Positions 17,738-27,231 of a stretch of 64,000 nucleotides of DNA are shown here, one piece after another. How positions within the stretch are numbered: position 1 is the first letter of the stretch; every line of letters begins with the position of its first letter. The DNA comes from Streptomyces sp. NBRC 110611 (GTDB lineage Bacteria > Actinomycetota > Actinomycetes > Streptomycetales > Streptomycetaceae). Under the pieces are notes generated by a model. It had not been told where the DNA came from. It searched no databases and saw only the letters and a program-made list of their open reading frames with translations. The translations under genes were made by a program, and so were the position numbers. Where the stretch lies: assembly GCF_001590865.1 (NCBI RefSeq), contig NZ_BBUY01000010.1, positions 125,767 to 189,766 of the forward strand, in the 5' to 3' direction.

Positions 17738-18634
17738 TCAGGACGGGCGGCCCCGACCGCCGAATGCGTCGGGGCCGCCCCCGGCCGACGGCCGGCGCGC
17801 CGGTGCCGCACCGCCGTGGGCCCCGTCGTCCGCCCCGCCCGCCCCGGCCCCCGCCGGATCCAGCACCCGGGCCAGAAAGGTCCGGGTCCGCTCGTGCCGC
17901 GGGGCTCCCACCACCTGCTCCGGCGTGCCCTCCTCGACGATCACTCCGCCGTCCATGAACACCACCCGGTCGGCCACCTCCCGCGCGAAGCTCATCTCAT
18001 GGGTGACGACCAGCATCGTCATCCCGTCCCGGGCCAGCCCGCGCATCACCGCCAGGACGTCGCCGACCAGTTCGGGATCGAGGGCCGAGGTCGGCTCGTC
18101 GAACAGCATCAGCTCGGGGTCCATGGACAGCGCACGGGCGATCGCCACCCGCTGCTGCTGCCCGCCGGACAACTGCGCCGGATAGGCCGGTGCCTTGTCG
18201 CCCAGTCCGACCCGCGCCAGGTTGGCACGGGCGATCCGCACCGCCTCGGCGCGGTCGCGGCGCAGTACCCGCCGCTGGGCGATCGTGAGGTTCTCCAGTG
18301 CGGTCAGATGCGGAAAGAGGTTGAAGGCCTGGAAGACCATCCCGATCCGCCGCCGGACCCGGTCGATGTCCACATCGGGATCGGTGACCTCGGTGCCGGC
18401 CACCGTGACGCGGCCCGCGCTCGGCTCCTCCAGCAGATTCACACAGCGCAGCAGCGTCGACTTGCCGGAACCCGACGGGCCGATGACGCACACCACCTCA
18501 CCGCGCGCCACCGAGAAGTCGATCCCGCGCAGTACCTCCAGTTCGCCGAAGGCCTTGCGCAGGCCCCGTACCTCGATGGCCGGTGCGTCCCCGGCGGCCG
18601 CCTTGCCCGCCTTGCCCGTCTCCATCCCGGTCAC
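17738..18634 (-). CDS. Polar amino acid ABC transporter, ATP-binding protein (GlnQ-like)
   Basis: The 298-aa ATPase has Walker A GPSGSGKSTLL, Q-loop MVFQAFNLFPHLT, signature LSGGQQQRVAIARAL, Walker B LMLFDEPTSALDPE and the switch His in VVTHEMSF. It belongs to the polar amino acid uptake family. The GTG start overlaps the permease stop by four bases. After the ATPase core there is a ~40-residue Ala/Gly-rich tail of no evident function. With the permease and binding protein it forms a complete importer, transcribed binding protein first. Confidence 0.93.
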   Translation of the reverse strand: MTGMETGKAGKAAAGDAPAIEVRGLRKAFGELEVLRGIDFSVARGEVVCVIGPSGSGKSTLLRCVNLLEEPSAGRVTVAGTEVTDPDVDIDRVRRRIGMVFQAFNLFPHLTALENLTIAQRRVLRRDRAEAVRIARANLARVGLGDKAPAYPAQLSGGQQQRVAIARALSMDPELMLFDEPTSALDPELVGDVLAVMRGLARDGMTMLVVTHEMSFAREVADRVVFMDGGVIVEEGTPEQVVGAPRHERTRTFLARVLDPAGAGAGGADDGAHGGAAPARRPSAGGGPDAFGGRGRPS

Positions 18635-19416
18635 CTCGCCTTCGCGGTACGTGCTTCCAGCCGCCGGACCAGCTGGCCCAGCGGGAGGGTGATCACGAGG
18701 TAGAGCAGCCCGGCGATCAGGATCGGCGTCAGGCTCTTGTGCTCATTGAGCGCGTCCCGGCCGAAGTTGGCCAGCTCGAACTGGTGGAGCGCCAGACCCA
18801 GCAGATACACCAGCGACGAATCCTTGGTGAGCAGGATCAGTTCATTGGTCAGCGGCGGCAGCACAATACGGAAGGCCTGCGGAATGACGATCGACACCAT
18901 GGCGCGACCGTGCGACATACCCAGCGAACGTGCCGCTTCCAGCTGCCCCTTGGGCACCGCCTGAATTCCGGCGCGAATCGTCTCCGCCATATACGCCGCG
19001 CCCACCAGCCCGAGCGAGAGCATCACGGTGACATCCATGTCGAGCGCGACTTCGAATGCCAGCGGAACACCGAAGCCCAGCGCGATGAACACCAGCAGTG
19101 CGGGAACTCCGCGGAAGAACTCGATATAGGTGACGGCGATCCAGCGGTACGGGGGCACCGACGACAGCCGCATCAGGGCCAGCACCAGCCCCAGCGCCAG
19201 GCCGAACCCGAAGCCGAGCAGGGTGTAGCGGACGGTATTGACCAGGGCCGTGGTGATGACGTCGGGGAAGAGGGCCTTGGCGACCTCGATGTCGAAGAAC
19301 GCGGTCCGCAGCCGGTGCCAGTCGGCGACCAGCGCCAACGCCACCACGGCGATGACCAGAACGCCGTACTGCACGCCGCGGAACAACCGCGCGCGCTGTC
19401 GTCTGGAGAGCGGCAT
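18631..19416 (-). CDS. Polar amino acid ABC transporter, permease
   Basis: The permease is about 261 aa from ATG 19416 (TGAGG nine bases upstream); a longer frame to 19455 would overlap the binding-protein gene. It has the His/Glu/Gln/Arg permease layout with about five membrane segments and the EAA loop contacting the ATPase (LEAARSLGMSHGRAMVSIVI). EFFRGVPALLVFIALG is the typical family segment. As the only permease of the operon it should act as a homodimer with two GlnQ-like subunits. Confidence 0.92.
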   Translation of the reverse strand: MPLSRRQRARLFRGVQYGVLVIAVVALALVADWHRLRTAFFDIEVAKALFPDVITTALVNTVRYTLLGFGFGLALGLVLALMRLSSVPPYRWIAVTYIEFFRGVPALLVFIALGFGVPLAFEVALDMDVTVMLSLGLVGAAYMAETIRAGIQAVPKGQLEAARSLGMSHGRAMVSIVIPQAFRIVLPPLTNELILLTKDSSLVYLLGLALHQFELANFGRDALNEHKSLTPILIAGLLYLVITLPLGQLVRRLEARTAKAR

Positions 19417-19427
19417 GGGTACCGGCC

Positions 19428-20225
19428 TCAGCTCTGCGGAGCGGAGCCGAACCACTTCTTGTAGAGCCGATCGTAACTCCCGTCGGCTCTGGCCTTCTTG
19501 AGGACCTCGTTGATCTTCTTGCGCAGTGCGTCATTGCCCGTGCGGACACCGAAGCCATACCGCTCACCGGTGTCGAACTCCGCCGCGACCGCGGTGTCCG
19601 GGTTCTCCTTCACATAGTCGAGCAGGACGCCGTTGTCATTGATGCCGGCCTCGACCTGGCCGGATTTGACCGCGGTCAGCAGCAGCCCCAGGTCCTCGAA
19701 CTCCACCAGTTCGACACCCTGGCCGTGCTTCTTGGCGTAGACGCCGCCGGTGGTGGCCTTCTGATATCCGAGCTTCCTGCCCTTGAGGTCCTCGATTTTC
19801 CGGTAATTCCTGCCCGGCTTCGTCAACAGCGCCTGGGTCGCGTCGAAGTACGGATCGGAGAAGTCCATCACCTTGTCGCGGGCGGGCGTGATCGTCATTC
19901 CCGCGGCGGCCAGATCGCATTTGCGGATGGTGAAGTCCTGGCCGGTCTCGATGCCCTCGAAGGGGGTGTTGACGATCTCCTGCCCGACGCCCAGATCCTT
20001 GGCGACCAGGTCGACCAGGTCCACGTCGAACCCGACGACCTTGCCGCCCTTCTTCACCTGGAACGGCGCGTACGGAAGGTGGGTGCAGGTCTTGAGCGTT
20101 CCGGCGGCGACCAGTTCCGGTTCGCCGGAACCTTTCTTCCCGGCAGAGGTGGTGGCGCTGCACCCCGCCAGGACGGTGAGAGCCGTGGCGACGGCTATGA
20201 CGGGCAACGCGGAGCGAGCGGACAC
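19428..20225 (-). CDS. Polar amino acid ABC transporter, substrate-binding lipoprotein
   Basis: The 265-aa protein starts at GTG 20225, behind GGAGGG. The signal peptide ends in lipobox LAGC (Cys about 21). The mature protein is a type II periplasmic-binding fold: PYAPFQVKKGGKVVGFDVDLVD, AAGMTITPARDKVMDFSDPY and the C-terminal lobe GVRTGNDALRKKINEVL. The Arg in TITPAR and the Asp in GINDNG are in the positions that bind amino acid carboxyl and amino groups in relatives. Which amino acid it binds cannot be told. It is the first gene of the importer operon; 192 bases separate it from the methyltransferase gene. Confidence 0.92.
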   Translation of the reverse strand: MSARSALPVIAVATALTVLAGCSATTSAGKKGSGEPELVAAGTLKTCTHLPYAPFQVKKGGKVVGFDVDLVDLVAKDLGVGQEIVNTPFEGIETGQDFTIRKCDLAAAGMTITPARDKVMDFSDPYFDATQALLTKPGRNYRKIEDLKGRKLGYQKATTGGVYAKKHGQGVELVEFEDLGLLLTAVKSGQVEAGINDNGVLLDYVKENPDTAVAAEFDTGERYGFGVRTGNDALRKKINEVLKKARADGSYDRLYKKWFGSAPQS

Positions 20226-20417
20226 TGGCCCTCCAGGACAGGACGACGATCGGCCGAAGCCGTACATCAAGATCAACCAAGCCGTGCGTGCTGCGAGTTG
20301 GCTGCATCCTGCCACTGGCCAGGGGCGTTGACTCCGACCTGTCGGTTGCGTCTGTGTAACGCCTCGTACCCGCGTACGGCCTGTGTGCCGGTCCCGGCCC
20401 CGTTTCCCGGGGGCCCG

Positions 20418-21353
20418 TCAGCGTCCGAGGACGGCCGCGATCTCCGCGATGACCTCCGGACCCACCCGGCAGCAGCCGCCGATGAGCCGGGCGCCGTCCG
20501 CGGCCCAGCCCGCCACCCGGTCCGCGCTGAACGCCGGGCTGCCACACCACGCCCGGGCCCGCGCATCCCAGCGCTCCCCGCTGTTCGGGTAGACCACCAC
20601 CGGTTTGCCGGTGACCTCTGCCGCCAGGCGCACCGCCCGGTCCGCGTCCTGCGGTGCGCAGCAGTTCACCCCCACCGCGATGACCTCGTCCGCCTCCGCC
20701 GCCGGCGCGAACGCCTCCGCCAGCGGCTGCCCGGCCCGGGTGCGGTCGCCCGCGATGCTGTACGACAGATACGCCGGCACGCCGAGTCCGCGCACCGCCC
20801 GCAGCAGCGCCCGCGCCTCATCGGCGTCCGGCACCGTCTCCAGCGCCAGCACATCCGGGCGCGCCGCGGCCAGCACCTCCAGGCGCGGCCGGTGGAACCG
20901 CTCCAGCTCCGCCACCGGCAGGCCGTACCGGCCGCGGTACTCGGAGCCGTCCGCCAGCATCGCCCCGTAGGGCCCCGCCGAGGCGGCGACGTACAACGGG
21001 CCGGCGGCCCCGCCCGCCCGCGCCCGCCGGGCCGCCTCCCGCGCCAGCTCCACGCTCCGGCCGAGCAGCGCCGCGGCCTCCTCCGCGCGGATACCGTGCC
21101 GCGCGAAGCCCTCGAACGTCGCCTGATAGCCGGCGGTGATCGCGACCCGCGCCCCCGCCTCGTAGTACGCCAGATGCGCCTGGACGAGGGCCTCAGGGTC
21201 CTCGGCCAGCAGCCGGGCGGACCACAGCGCGTCGCCCAGGTCGTGTCCGGCGGCCTCCAGTTGATTGGACAGCCCGCCGTCGAGGACGACCGGGCCGGCG
21301 GCGAGGGCGTCGGCGAGCGCGGGCCGGGCGGGGGAGGGCAGGGTGCCGGTCAT
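20418..21353 (-). CDS. mmuM: Homocysteine S-methyltransferase
   Basis: The 311-aa zinc enzyme has LDGGLSNQLEAAGHDL at the N-terminus and the Cys ligands in GVNCCAPQD (~230) and GGCCRVGPE (~295). It transfers a methyl group from S-methylmethionine (or SAM) to homocysteine, giving methionine. The length and motifs fit the MmuM type, not the much longer MetH. It lies 52 bases downstream of the YceI gene's stop position but is transcribed in the opposite order on the same strand (YceI first), so the two could be co-transcribed. Confidence 0.92.
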   Translation of the reverse strand: MTGTLPSPARPALADALAAGPVVLDGGLSNQLEAAGHDLGDALWSARLLAEDPEALVQAHLAYYEAGARVAITAGYQATFEGFARHGIRAEEAAALLGRSVELAREAARRARAGGAAGPLYVAASAGPYGAMLADGSEYRGRYGLPVAELERFHRPRLEVLAAARPDVLALETVPDADEARALLRAVRGLGVPAYLSYSIAGDRTRAGQPLAEAFAPAAEADEVIAVGVNCCAPQDADRAVRLAAEVTGKPVVVYPNSGERWDARARAWCGSPAFSADRVAGWAADGARLIGGCCRVGPEVIAEIAAVLGR

Positions 21354-21405
21354 GCGTGAACCTCTCGTCCCGGACGGCCCCGCCGCCGACTGCCCGGGGA
21401 TCTCC

Positions 21406-22293
21406 CTACCGGGCGGCGGGCTCGCCGGCCGGCACCGCCTGGATGTCCATTTCGATACGCATCGTAGCGCCGATGGCCGCGATACCCCGGCTCAGCAGCT
21501 TGTGGTAGTCCAGTGTGAAGTCCTGGCGGTGCAACTCGGTCGTCGCCGTGCACGCCGTGCGGGTCTCGCCGAACATACCGGTGCCGAGGCCGAGGTAGCG
21601 GGTGTCCAGCTGGACGGTGCGGCTGACGCCGTGCAGATGCAGCACGCCCTGCACCGACCAGCGGTTGCCGCCCTTGTGCACGAAGCGTTCGCTGACGAAC
21701 TGGATGGCGGGGTAGGCGGCGACGTCGAGGAAGTCCGCGGAGCGGAGGTGCTCGTCGCGCATCTTCACGCCCGAGTCGATGCTGGCCGCGTCGATGTTCA
21801 CCTCGACCCGGGAGTCCGCCATCCGCTCGCCGATCCACAGCGCGCCCTCGAAGCGGTTGAACCGGCCGTGGATCTCGGCCATCCCGATGTGCCGGGCGCT
21901 GAAGCGGATGGACGTGTGGTCCGGGTCGATCCGCCACTGCCCCGGCCCGGGTGCCGGCGGCGCGGGCGCCAGATCCAGTGCGACCGGCCGCAGCGGGGTC
22001 CGTTCCCCCTGGAGGACCTGGCACGGCACACGCTGCGGCTGAAAGCCATCGGCGGTGACGACGAGCTGGTACTCACCGGGCATCAGGGTGGCGCCGAACA
22101 TGCCGTGGGGGTCGGTCTGGCCGCGCATCACCTCCTGCCCCTCCTGGTCGCGGACGGCTATCTCGGCGCCGGTCATCGGCAGGCCGACGGGGTCGTGGAC
22201 GGTCAGGTCCACGGCACCGGCACCGCGGGGTACGGGGAGCCGGGTGCCGCGGAGCGCGCGGTCGCGGCGGCGGAGCAGGAACGCGAACGCCAT
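21406..22293 (-). CDS. YceI-family protein with N-terminal carboxypeptidase-regulatory-like domain
   Basis: The protein is about 295 aa from ATG 22293; in-frame ATGs at 22335 and 22356 are alternatives. Residues ~25-100 form a beta-sandwich like carboxypeptidase regulatory domains (VGLPMTGAEIAVRDQEGQEV; GEYQLVVTADGFQPQRV). Residues ~115-290 are a YceI lipocalin-like barrel (WRIDPDHTSIRFSARHIGMA ... RIEMDIQAV). YceI proteins bind isoprenoid-like lipids in the structures known. No export signal is clear; a short hydrophobic start (MAFAFLL) precedes an Arg-rich patch. The regulatory-domain fusion is common in actinobacteria. Confidence 0.85.
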   Translation of the reverse strand: MAFAFLLRRRDRALRGTRLPVPRGAGAVDLTVHDPVGLPMTGAEIAVRDQEGQEVMRGQTDPHGMFGATLMPGEYQLVVTADGFQPQRVPCQVLQGERTPLRPVALDLAPAPPAPGPGQWRIDPDHTSIRFSARHIGMAEIHGRFNRFEGALWIGERMADSRVEVNIDAASIDSGVKMRDEHLRSADFLDVAAYPAIQFVSERFVHKGGNRWSVQGVLHLHGVSRTVQLDTRYLGLGTGMFGETRTACTATTELHRQDFTLDYHKLLSRGIAAIGATMRIEMDIQAVPAGEPAAR

Positions 22294-22433
22294 ATGCAGA
22301 ACGGGCCTCTCGGTCAGTTGGGACAACAGGTACATCCTGCCATTGGTCCAGACCACTTATGTCATCGGCTGTCGAGAGAGCGGCAGGCGTGACATTCGTC
22401 GCTCCGTTCGTGTCCTCGCCACCGGGGCGCGGA

Positions 22434-22459
22434 GGGCGCCCCGCGGAGAAGGGGCGCCC
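22434..22459 (-). terminator. Hairpin terminator after the SWIM gene
   Basis: GGGCGCCCC (22434-22442) and GGGGCGCCC (22451-22459) form a perfect 9-bp GC stem with an 8-base loop, seven bases downstream of the SWIM-protein stop on the minus strand. Confidence 0.6.
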
Positions 22460-22465
22460 CATGCG

Positions 22466-23752
22466 TCAGCTCTCGTCCAGCAGCACGGCCAGCGCGCCGG
22501 CCGGATCTTCGTCGGCCGGGCCCGCCGGGACCCACTGTCCGTGCTCCGCGCGGTAGGGCCACCACCGCCCGTCCCGCCCGTAGCGCAGCTGCGCCGAGCC
22601 GCCGTCCAGTGTCCAGCGGTTGCCCCGGCCGCGCGGCGGACCGGACCCCTCCTCGCCCCAGGCGGCGGCCAGTTGGGCCGTGGCACGGGCCAGCGTCGCC
22701 GCGTCCGGTGTCCACTCCTCGTCGAGTACGGAAAGGCCCGCCGCGCCGCCCTGCTCCCAGGCCCGTACAGCCGTCGCCAGCCCCTGGGAGCCGCGCCCCG
22801 AACCGGCTGCCAGGCGCGCCGCGATCCGCGCCCCGGGCCTCGCGGCCGCCAGCCGCACCGCGTCCTGGGCCTCCGTCAGCGGCGCCGGCACGCGGACGTC
22901 CGGATGCCCCGGGGAGAGCGCGTCCGCCAGCAGCCGCCGGGCCCGCGCCGCCGCATCACCGATCAGGAACTCCAGCGCGGGCACGTCCAGTCCGGGCGCG
23001 GGCGGGGTACCGCCGCCGAGGGCCGGTGCAGCGGCCGGTGCGGTGACCGGTGGGGGCGGCGCGGGCAGCGGCGGCAGAACGTCGCGCGCCGCGTACGCCT
23101 CGGCGGCCGACACGCCCGCGGCGGCCTGTCCGGTCCCCGCACCGGCCGGGGCCTCCGCGTGTGCCGCGCTGCGCGCCTGGAGCTCGTCGAGCAGCTCCCG
23201 CTCCCCCCGGCCGCGCAACAGCAGCAGGACGAACGGGTCCTGGTCCAGCAGCCGCGCCACCTGATAGCACAGCGCCGCCGAGTGGGCGCAGTGGTCCCAC
23301 GCCCCGCAGCCGCACTCCGACTCCAGCTCGCCGATGCCCGGCAGCAGGTCGATTCCGGCGGCGGACGCGTCCTCGGCCAGCGCCGGCGGCACCTCGCGGT
23401 CCAGGAGCGCCGCGATATGCCCGGCCCGGTCAGCGACCAGGTCCAGGAAGCGGTCCCAAGCCGCGCTCCCCAGCTGGTGCAGCAGCACATCGACCCGGTG
23501 CCGGGTATGGTCCCGGTCCTGGACGAGGGCGGTGATCCGGCCGGGGCGCACCGTCACCGCGCCGACCGCACCGGCCCGCGCGTGCCGCCGGCCCTGCTTC
23601 ACCTGCTCCCCGTCCAGCGCGGAGTCCTCCAGCGCCTTCAGCCACGCCTGCCCCCACCAGGTGCGCGCGAAGCCGCGCCCCCGGGCCGGCGGCAGCGCGG
23701 TGAACGTCCGCTCGGCCGGAGCGGCGTACGCGTCGTCGAAGTGTCCGGTCAT
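22466..23752 (-). CDS. SWIM zinc-finger protein
   Basis: The 428-aa protein contains the SWIM metal motif CGCGAWDHCAHSAAL (~147-161, pattern CxC...CxH). It lies in an N-terminal domain that begins RTWWGQAWLKALEDSALD..., then an Ala/Pro-rich linker (~205-255) and a C-terminal alpha/beta region with Trp-rich repeats (WWPYRAEHGQWVPAG). SWIM modules bind DNA or protein. It overlaps the SNF2 helicase gene by four bases (ATGA), and this pair is, to my knowledge, conserved in actinobacteria. The two probably act together on DNA, perhaps in repair or chromosome remodelling. Confidence 0.88.
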   Translation of the reverse strand: MTGHFDDAYAAPAERTFTALPPARGRGFARTWWGQAWLKALEDSALDGEQVKQGRRHARAGAVGAVTVRPGRITALVQDRDHTRHRVDVLLHQLGSAAWDRFLDLVADRAGHIAALLDREVPPALAEDASAAGIDLLPGIGELESECGCGAWDHCAHSAALCYQVARLLDQDPFVLLLLRGRGERELLDELQARSAAHAEAPAGAGTGQAAAGVSAAEAYAARDVLPPLPAPPPPVTAPAAAPALGGGTPPAPGLDVPALEFLIGDAAARARRLLADALSPGHPDVRVPAPLTEAQDAVRLAAARPGARIAARLAAGSGRGSQGLATAVRAWEQGGAAGLSVLDEEWTPDAATLARATAQLAAAWGEEGSGPPRGRGNRWTLDGGSAQLRYGRDGRWWPYRAEHGQWVPAGPADEDPAGALAVLLDES

Positions 23753-26658
23753 CGTTCGCTCCCTCGCAGTGCGACCAGGTCCGCCAGCTCGGCGTCGGTG
23801 AGTTCGGTCAGCGCGGCCTCGCCGGCACCGAGCACCGCATCCGCCAACCGCTGTTTACGGCGGAGAAGTTCGGCGATCCGGTCCTCGATCGTGCCCTCCG
23901 CGACGATCCGGTGCACCTGCACCGGCTGGGTCTGCCCGATGCGGTACGCGCGGTCGGTGGCCTGCGCCTCGACGGCCGGGTTCCACCAGCGGTCGAAGTG
24001 CACGACATGGGACGCCCGGGTGAGGTTCAGTCCCGTCCCGGCCGCCTTCAACGACAGCAGGAAGACGGGCACCTCGCTGTCCTGGAAGCGCCGCACCAGC
24101 TCCTCCCGCCGGGCCACGGGCGTCCCGCCGTGCAGGAGCTGGGCGGGCACTCCGCGCGCCGCGAGATGGGTCTCCAGCAGCCGCGCCATCTGCACGTACT
24201 GGGTGAAGACCAGCACGCCCGCGCCCTCGGCGAGGAGGGTGTCCAGGAGTTCGTCGAGCAGTTCGACCTTCCCCGAGCGCCCGGGGACCTGCGGGTCGGC
24301 CTCCTTGAGGTACTGCGCGGGGTGGTTGCAGATCTGCTTGAGCGAGGTGAGCAGCCTGACCACCAGCCCATGGCGGGCGAACCCGTCGGTACCGGCGATC
24401 TCGTCGAGCCCCTCGCGCACCACCGCCTCGTACAGCCCCGCCTGCTCCTTCGTCAGCGTCACCGCACGGTCGGTCTCCGTCTTGGGCGGCAGCTCCGGCG
24501 CGATCCCCGGATCGGATTTGCGGCGGCGCAACAGGAACGGCCGGACCAGCCGGGCCAGCCGCTCGGCCGCGGCGGCCGCCTCCGGGGACGCCGCCGGACC
24601 GCCCTCGACCGCCTGCGCACAGCGGCTGCGGAACCGGCCCAGCGGCCCCAGCAGTCCGGGCGTCGTCCAGTCCAGGATCGCCCACAGCTCCGACAGGTTG
24701 TTCTCCACCGGCGTTCCGGTCAGCGCCACCCGCGCCTTCGCGGGGACGCTTCGCAGCGCCTTGGCGGTCGCCGAGAACGGGTTCTTGACGTGCTGCGCCT
24801 CGTCCGCGACCACCAGCCCCCAGCCCACTGCCGCCAGCTTCCCGGCGTCCAGCCGCATCGTTCCGTACGTGGTGAGCACGAACTCGCCGTCCGCCAGACC
24901 GGCCAGACTGCGCCGCCCGGCGTGGAAGCGGCGCGCCGGCGTACCCGGTGCGAACTTCTCGATCTCCCGCTGCCAGTTGCCCATCAGGGAGGCGGGGCAG
25001 ACGACGAGCGTGGGACCGGCGGACCCGGGATCGTCCTGCCGGTGCAGATGCAGCGCGATCAGCGTGATCGTCTTGCCGAGTCCCATGTCGTCGGCGAGGC
25101 AGGCACCCAGGCCCAGCGAGGTCATCCGGTGCAGCCAGTCGAGGCCGCGCAGCTGGTAGTCGCGCAGCGTCGCGGTGAGCGCCGCCGGCTGCCGGACGGG
25201 CACGGCACCGGCGCCCTCCGGATGGGCGAGCCGGTCGCGCAGCCGGGCCAGCCATCCGGAGGCCTGCACCGCCACCCGGCCGTCGCCGTCCTCGACGCTC
25301 CCGGTCAGCGCCGCGCCCAGCGCGTCGAGCGGTGTGATCTTCCGGTCCCGGCGGTCCCGGGCGGCCCGTACCGCCTCCGGGTCGATCAGCACCCACTGGT
25401 CGTGCAGCCGCACCAACGGCCGCCCCGCCTCGGCGATCCGGTCCAGCTCCGCCTTGTCGACCTCCTGGCCGTCCACGGCGAACCGCCAGCTGAACGACAG
25501 CAGGGCATCGGCGGACAACAGGGAGGGCGGCCCGGCCTCCGGCCCGTCGGTGTTCCCTTCGTCCGCCGGCCCCACCACCGCCCGGGCGGTGAGCGTGCGC
25601 GCCAGCGCCTTCGGCCAGTGGACCTGCACCCCGGCGGCGGCCAGGGCGCGGGAGGCCGGGCCGAGCAGTTCGGCGATCTCGTCGTCGGCGAGCTCCAGGG
25701 CATCGGGCACCGCCGCGGACAACAGCGGGGTGAGCGGCGCCCAGGCAGCGGCGGCCCGGCGCAGGGTGAGCAGCGCGTCCATCCGCGCCTGCGGCCCGAA
25801 CGCCTGCCCGGCCGGCGAGGCCCCCGCCCAGACCTCCGCGGCGTCCGCGACCAGCGTGGGATCGGTGAGGCTGTGCAGCTGGAGGACCGCGTGGAAGGTG
25901 GCCGCGGAACCCTCACCCGCGAGCTCGTCCATCCCCTCGCCCTCCGCCATCCCCCGTACCTCCACCCGCAGGGAGATCCGCACACCGGCGTCATGTCCGG
26001 CGGCGACGTCCGCCGCCCAGGCGCGCTGTTCGGGGATGTGCTGCGGAACGGGCGCCGCGAACGCCGGCCCGCCGGTGGCCAGCGCGGCGGCGGGGGAGCG
26101 CGGCAGCCCGTCCGCCACCGCGTCGAGGAAGTCCCGTAGGTGCCGTTCGGGGTCCGCCAGCTCCAGCGGGCCGGTTCCCGGGAGCGGGACGGCATGCGCG
26201 TACGGGGGCATGGCGGCGGCGAGGTCCCGCAGCCGCTCGATGTCCGCCGGGTCGAGCGGACCCGCCCGCCAGGCGTCGAACCCGCCGGGGCTCACCCCGG
26301 GCAGCAGTCTGCCGCGCGCGGCCAGCTGGAGCGCGAGCACGGACGCGGCTCCCCAGAAGACCGTCGCCGGATGGGCGCCCGTCATGGCTCGCGCACGGGT
26401 GAGCAGGGGCACCGCGTCGGCCACGGACAGCTCCAGGGCCGGGACCTCGCACACCGAGACCCCGCCGCCGTCGTCCGGCACGACGACGTTCAGCCGTGTC
26501 ACCTCCGCGGCGCCCCCGAAGATCTCCCCCAGGGGCTCGCCGTCCGGCCGCCAGAAGGCGACGCGTCCGGTACGGGGCGGATCGGACGGCCGGAAGGCCG
26601 CCGCACAGGGGGACGGCCCGGAGAGCCGAGCGGGTGTGACCACAGGGAGGGTTGTCAC
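23749..26658 (-). CDS. SNF2-family DNA helicase/ATPase
   Basis: The 969-aa protein has a ~450-residue N-terminal region specific to bacterial Snf2 proteins, then the two-lobe ATPase. Visible motifs are Walker A/motif I (DDMGLGKTITLIALHL), motif II (VVADEAQHVKNPFS, a DEAQ box), motif III (ALTGTPVENNLSELWAI), motif V (GTGLNLTRASHVVHFD) and motif VI (ATDRAYRIGQTQPVQVHRIV). It is expected to translocate on double-stranded DNA and displace bound proteins. GTG start at 26658 with GAGGAG 11 bases upstream. It is the first gene of an operon with the SWIM protein. Confidence 0.93.
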   Translation of the reverse strand: MTTLPVVTPARLSGPSPCAAAFRPSDPPRTGRVAFWRPDGEPLGEIFGGAAEVTRLNVVVPDDGGGVSVCEVPALELSVADAVPLLTRARAMTGAHPATVFWGAASVLALQLAARGRLLPGVSPGGFDAWRAGPLDPADIERLRDLAAAMPPYAHAVPLPGTGPLELADPERHLRDFLDAVADGLPRSPAAALATGGPAFAAPVPQHIPEQRAWAADVAAGHDAGVRISLRVEVRGMAEGEGMDELAGEGSAATFHAVLQLHSLTDPTLVADAAEVWAGASPAGQAFGPQARMDALLTLRRAAAAWAPLTPLLSAAVPDALELADDEIAELLGPASRALAAAGVQVHWPKALARTLTARAVVGPADEGNTDGPEAGPPSLLSADALLSFSWRFAVDGQEVDKAELDRIAEAGRPLVRLHDQWVLIDPEAVRAARDRRDRKITPLDALGAALTGSVEDGDGRVAVQASGWLARLRDRLAHPEGAGAVPVRQPAALTATLRDYQLRGLDWLHRMTSLGLGACLADDMGLGKTITLIALHLHRQDDPGSAGPTLVVCPASLMGNWQREIEKFAPGTPARRFHAGRRSLAGLADGEFVLTTYGTMRLDAGKLAAVGWGLVVADEAQHVKNPFSATAKALRSVPAKARVALTGTPVENNLSELWAILDWTTPGLLGPLGRFRSRCAQAVEGGPAASPEAAAAAERLARLVRPFLLRRRKSDPGIAPELPPKTETDRAVTLTKEQAGLYEAVVREGLDEIAGTDGFARHGLVVRLLTSLKQICNHPAQYLKEADPQVPGRSGKVELLDELLDTLLAEGAGVLVFTQYVQMARLLETHLAARGVPAQLLHGGTPVARREELVRRFQDSEVPVFLLSLKAAGTGLNLTRASHVVHFDRWWNPAVEAQATDRAYRIGQTQPVQVHRIVAEGTIEDRIAELLRRKQRLADAVLGAGEAALTELTDAELADLVALRGSER

Positions 26659-26809
26659 GGGGTCGCGAACTCCTCAAGTTTGACTACTTGCGCCTTGAAG
26701 CGCCCGAGGGTACAGGATGACGCGCCGTGGGAGGGAACCCGCAGCAGAAAAACGGCGTTCAATGGAGTAGACAGAGCGCGGCACATGCGCCGCGGAAGGG
26801 GCGTGAAGG

Positions 26810-26992
26810 ATGTCCACACAGGCAAAGGTCGCGATCGGCGGTGTCGCGGTGGGAGTGATCCTGCTGTGGCTGCTGCCCTTCTGGGCGGCCGTACTGGTCA
26901 TGGTCGGAGTCCCGGCTGTCGCGTACCTGACCCTCGACCCCGCCCAGCGCCGCCGGCTGCGCAGGGCGGGCCGCAAGCAAATCGGCCGCTGA
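26810..26992 (+). CDS. Small membrane protein (60 aa), function unknown
   Basis: The ATG at 26810 follows GAAGG. The product has one or two membrane helices (VAIGGVAVGVILLWLLPFWA and AAVLVMVGVPAVAYLTL) and a strongly basic cytoplasmic tail (RRRLRRAGRKQIGR). It is transcribed divergently from the SNF2 gene. The inverted dispersed repeat begins eight bases after its stop. Confidence 0.7.
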   Translation: MSTQAKVAIGGVAVGVILLWLLPFWAAVLVMVGVPAVAYLTLDPAQRRRLRRAGRKQIGR

Positions 26993-26999
26993 CCGTCCG

Positions 27000-27146
27000 C
27001 TGCGCTTGGCTGGCTTCCCACGTTGTCGGCTTTCCCGCCGTGGGGGTTTCTCGCCGTTGCGCCTGCGGCGGGCGTGGTTTGGTCGGGTGCGGGTCCGCTC
27101 CTCCGGACTGCCGTCCTGCGGAGCGGCCCCTCCCGTGAGGGGGAGG
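27000..27146 (-). repeat. Dispersed repeat, copy 2 (inverted)
   Basis: Read on the minus strand this matches copies 1 and 3 in three blocks, in the same order: ACGGGAGGGG, CCGCAGGACGGCAGTCCGGAG and GGCGGGAAAGCC...ACGTGGGAAGCCAGCCAAG. There are insertions between blocks, so it is the most diverged copy. With copy 3 it makes a head-to-head inverted pair separated by about 85 bases. Confidence 0.75.
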
Positions 27147-27231
27147 AAAAACGGTGAGTGGGGGTATACGTGAGTGGTCCCCTGCGCGCGTACGGGGCTA
27201 CGGTCACCCCCACCGGGAAAGTCCCCCCTAC

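Noticed and set aside
22055..25159. Very long plus-strand frame opposite SWIM/SNF2
   Set aside because: Ser/Arg/Pro-rich shadow with no domain; the helicase motifs are on the minus strand.
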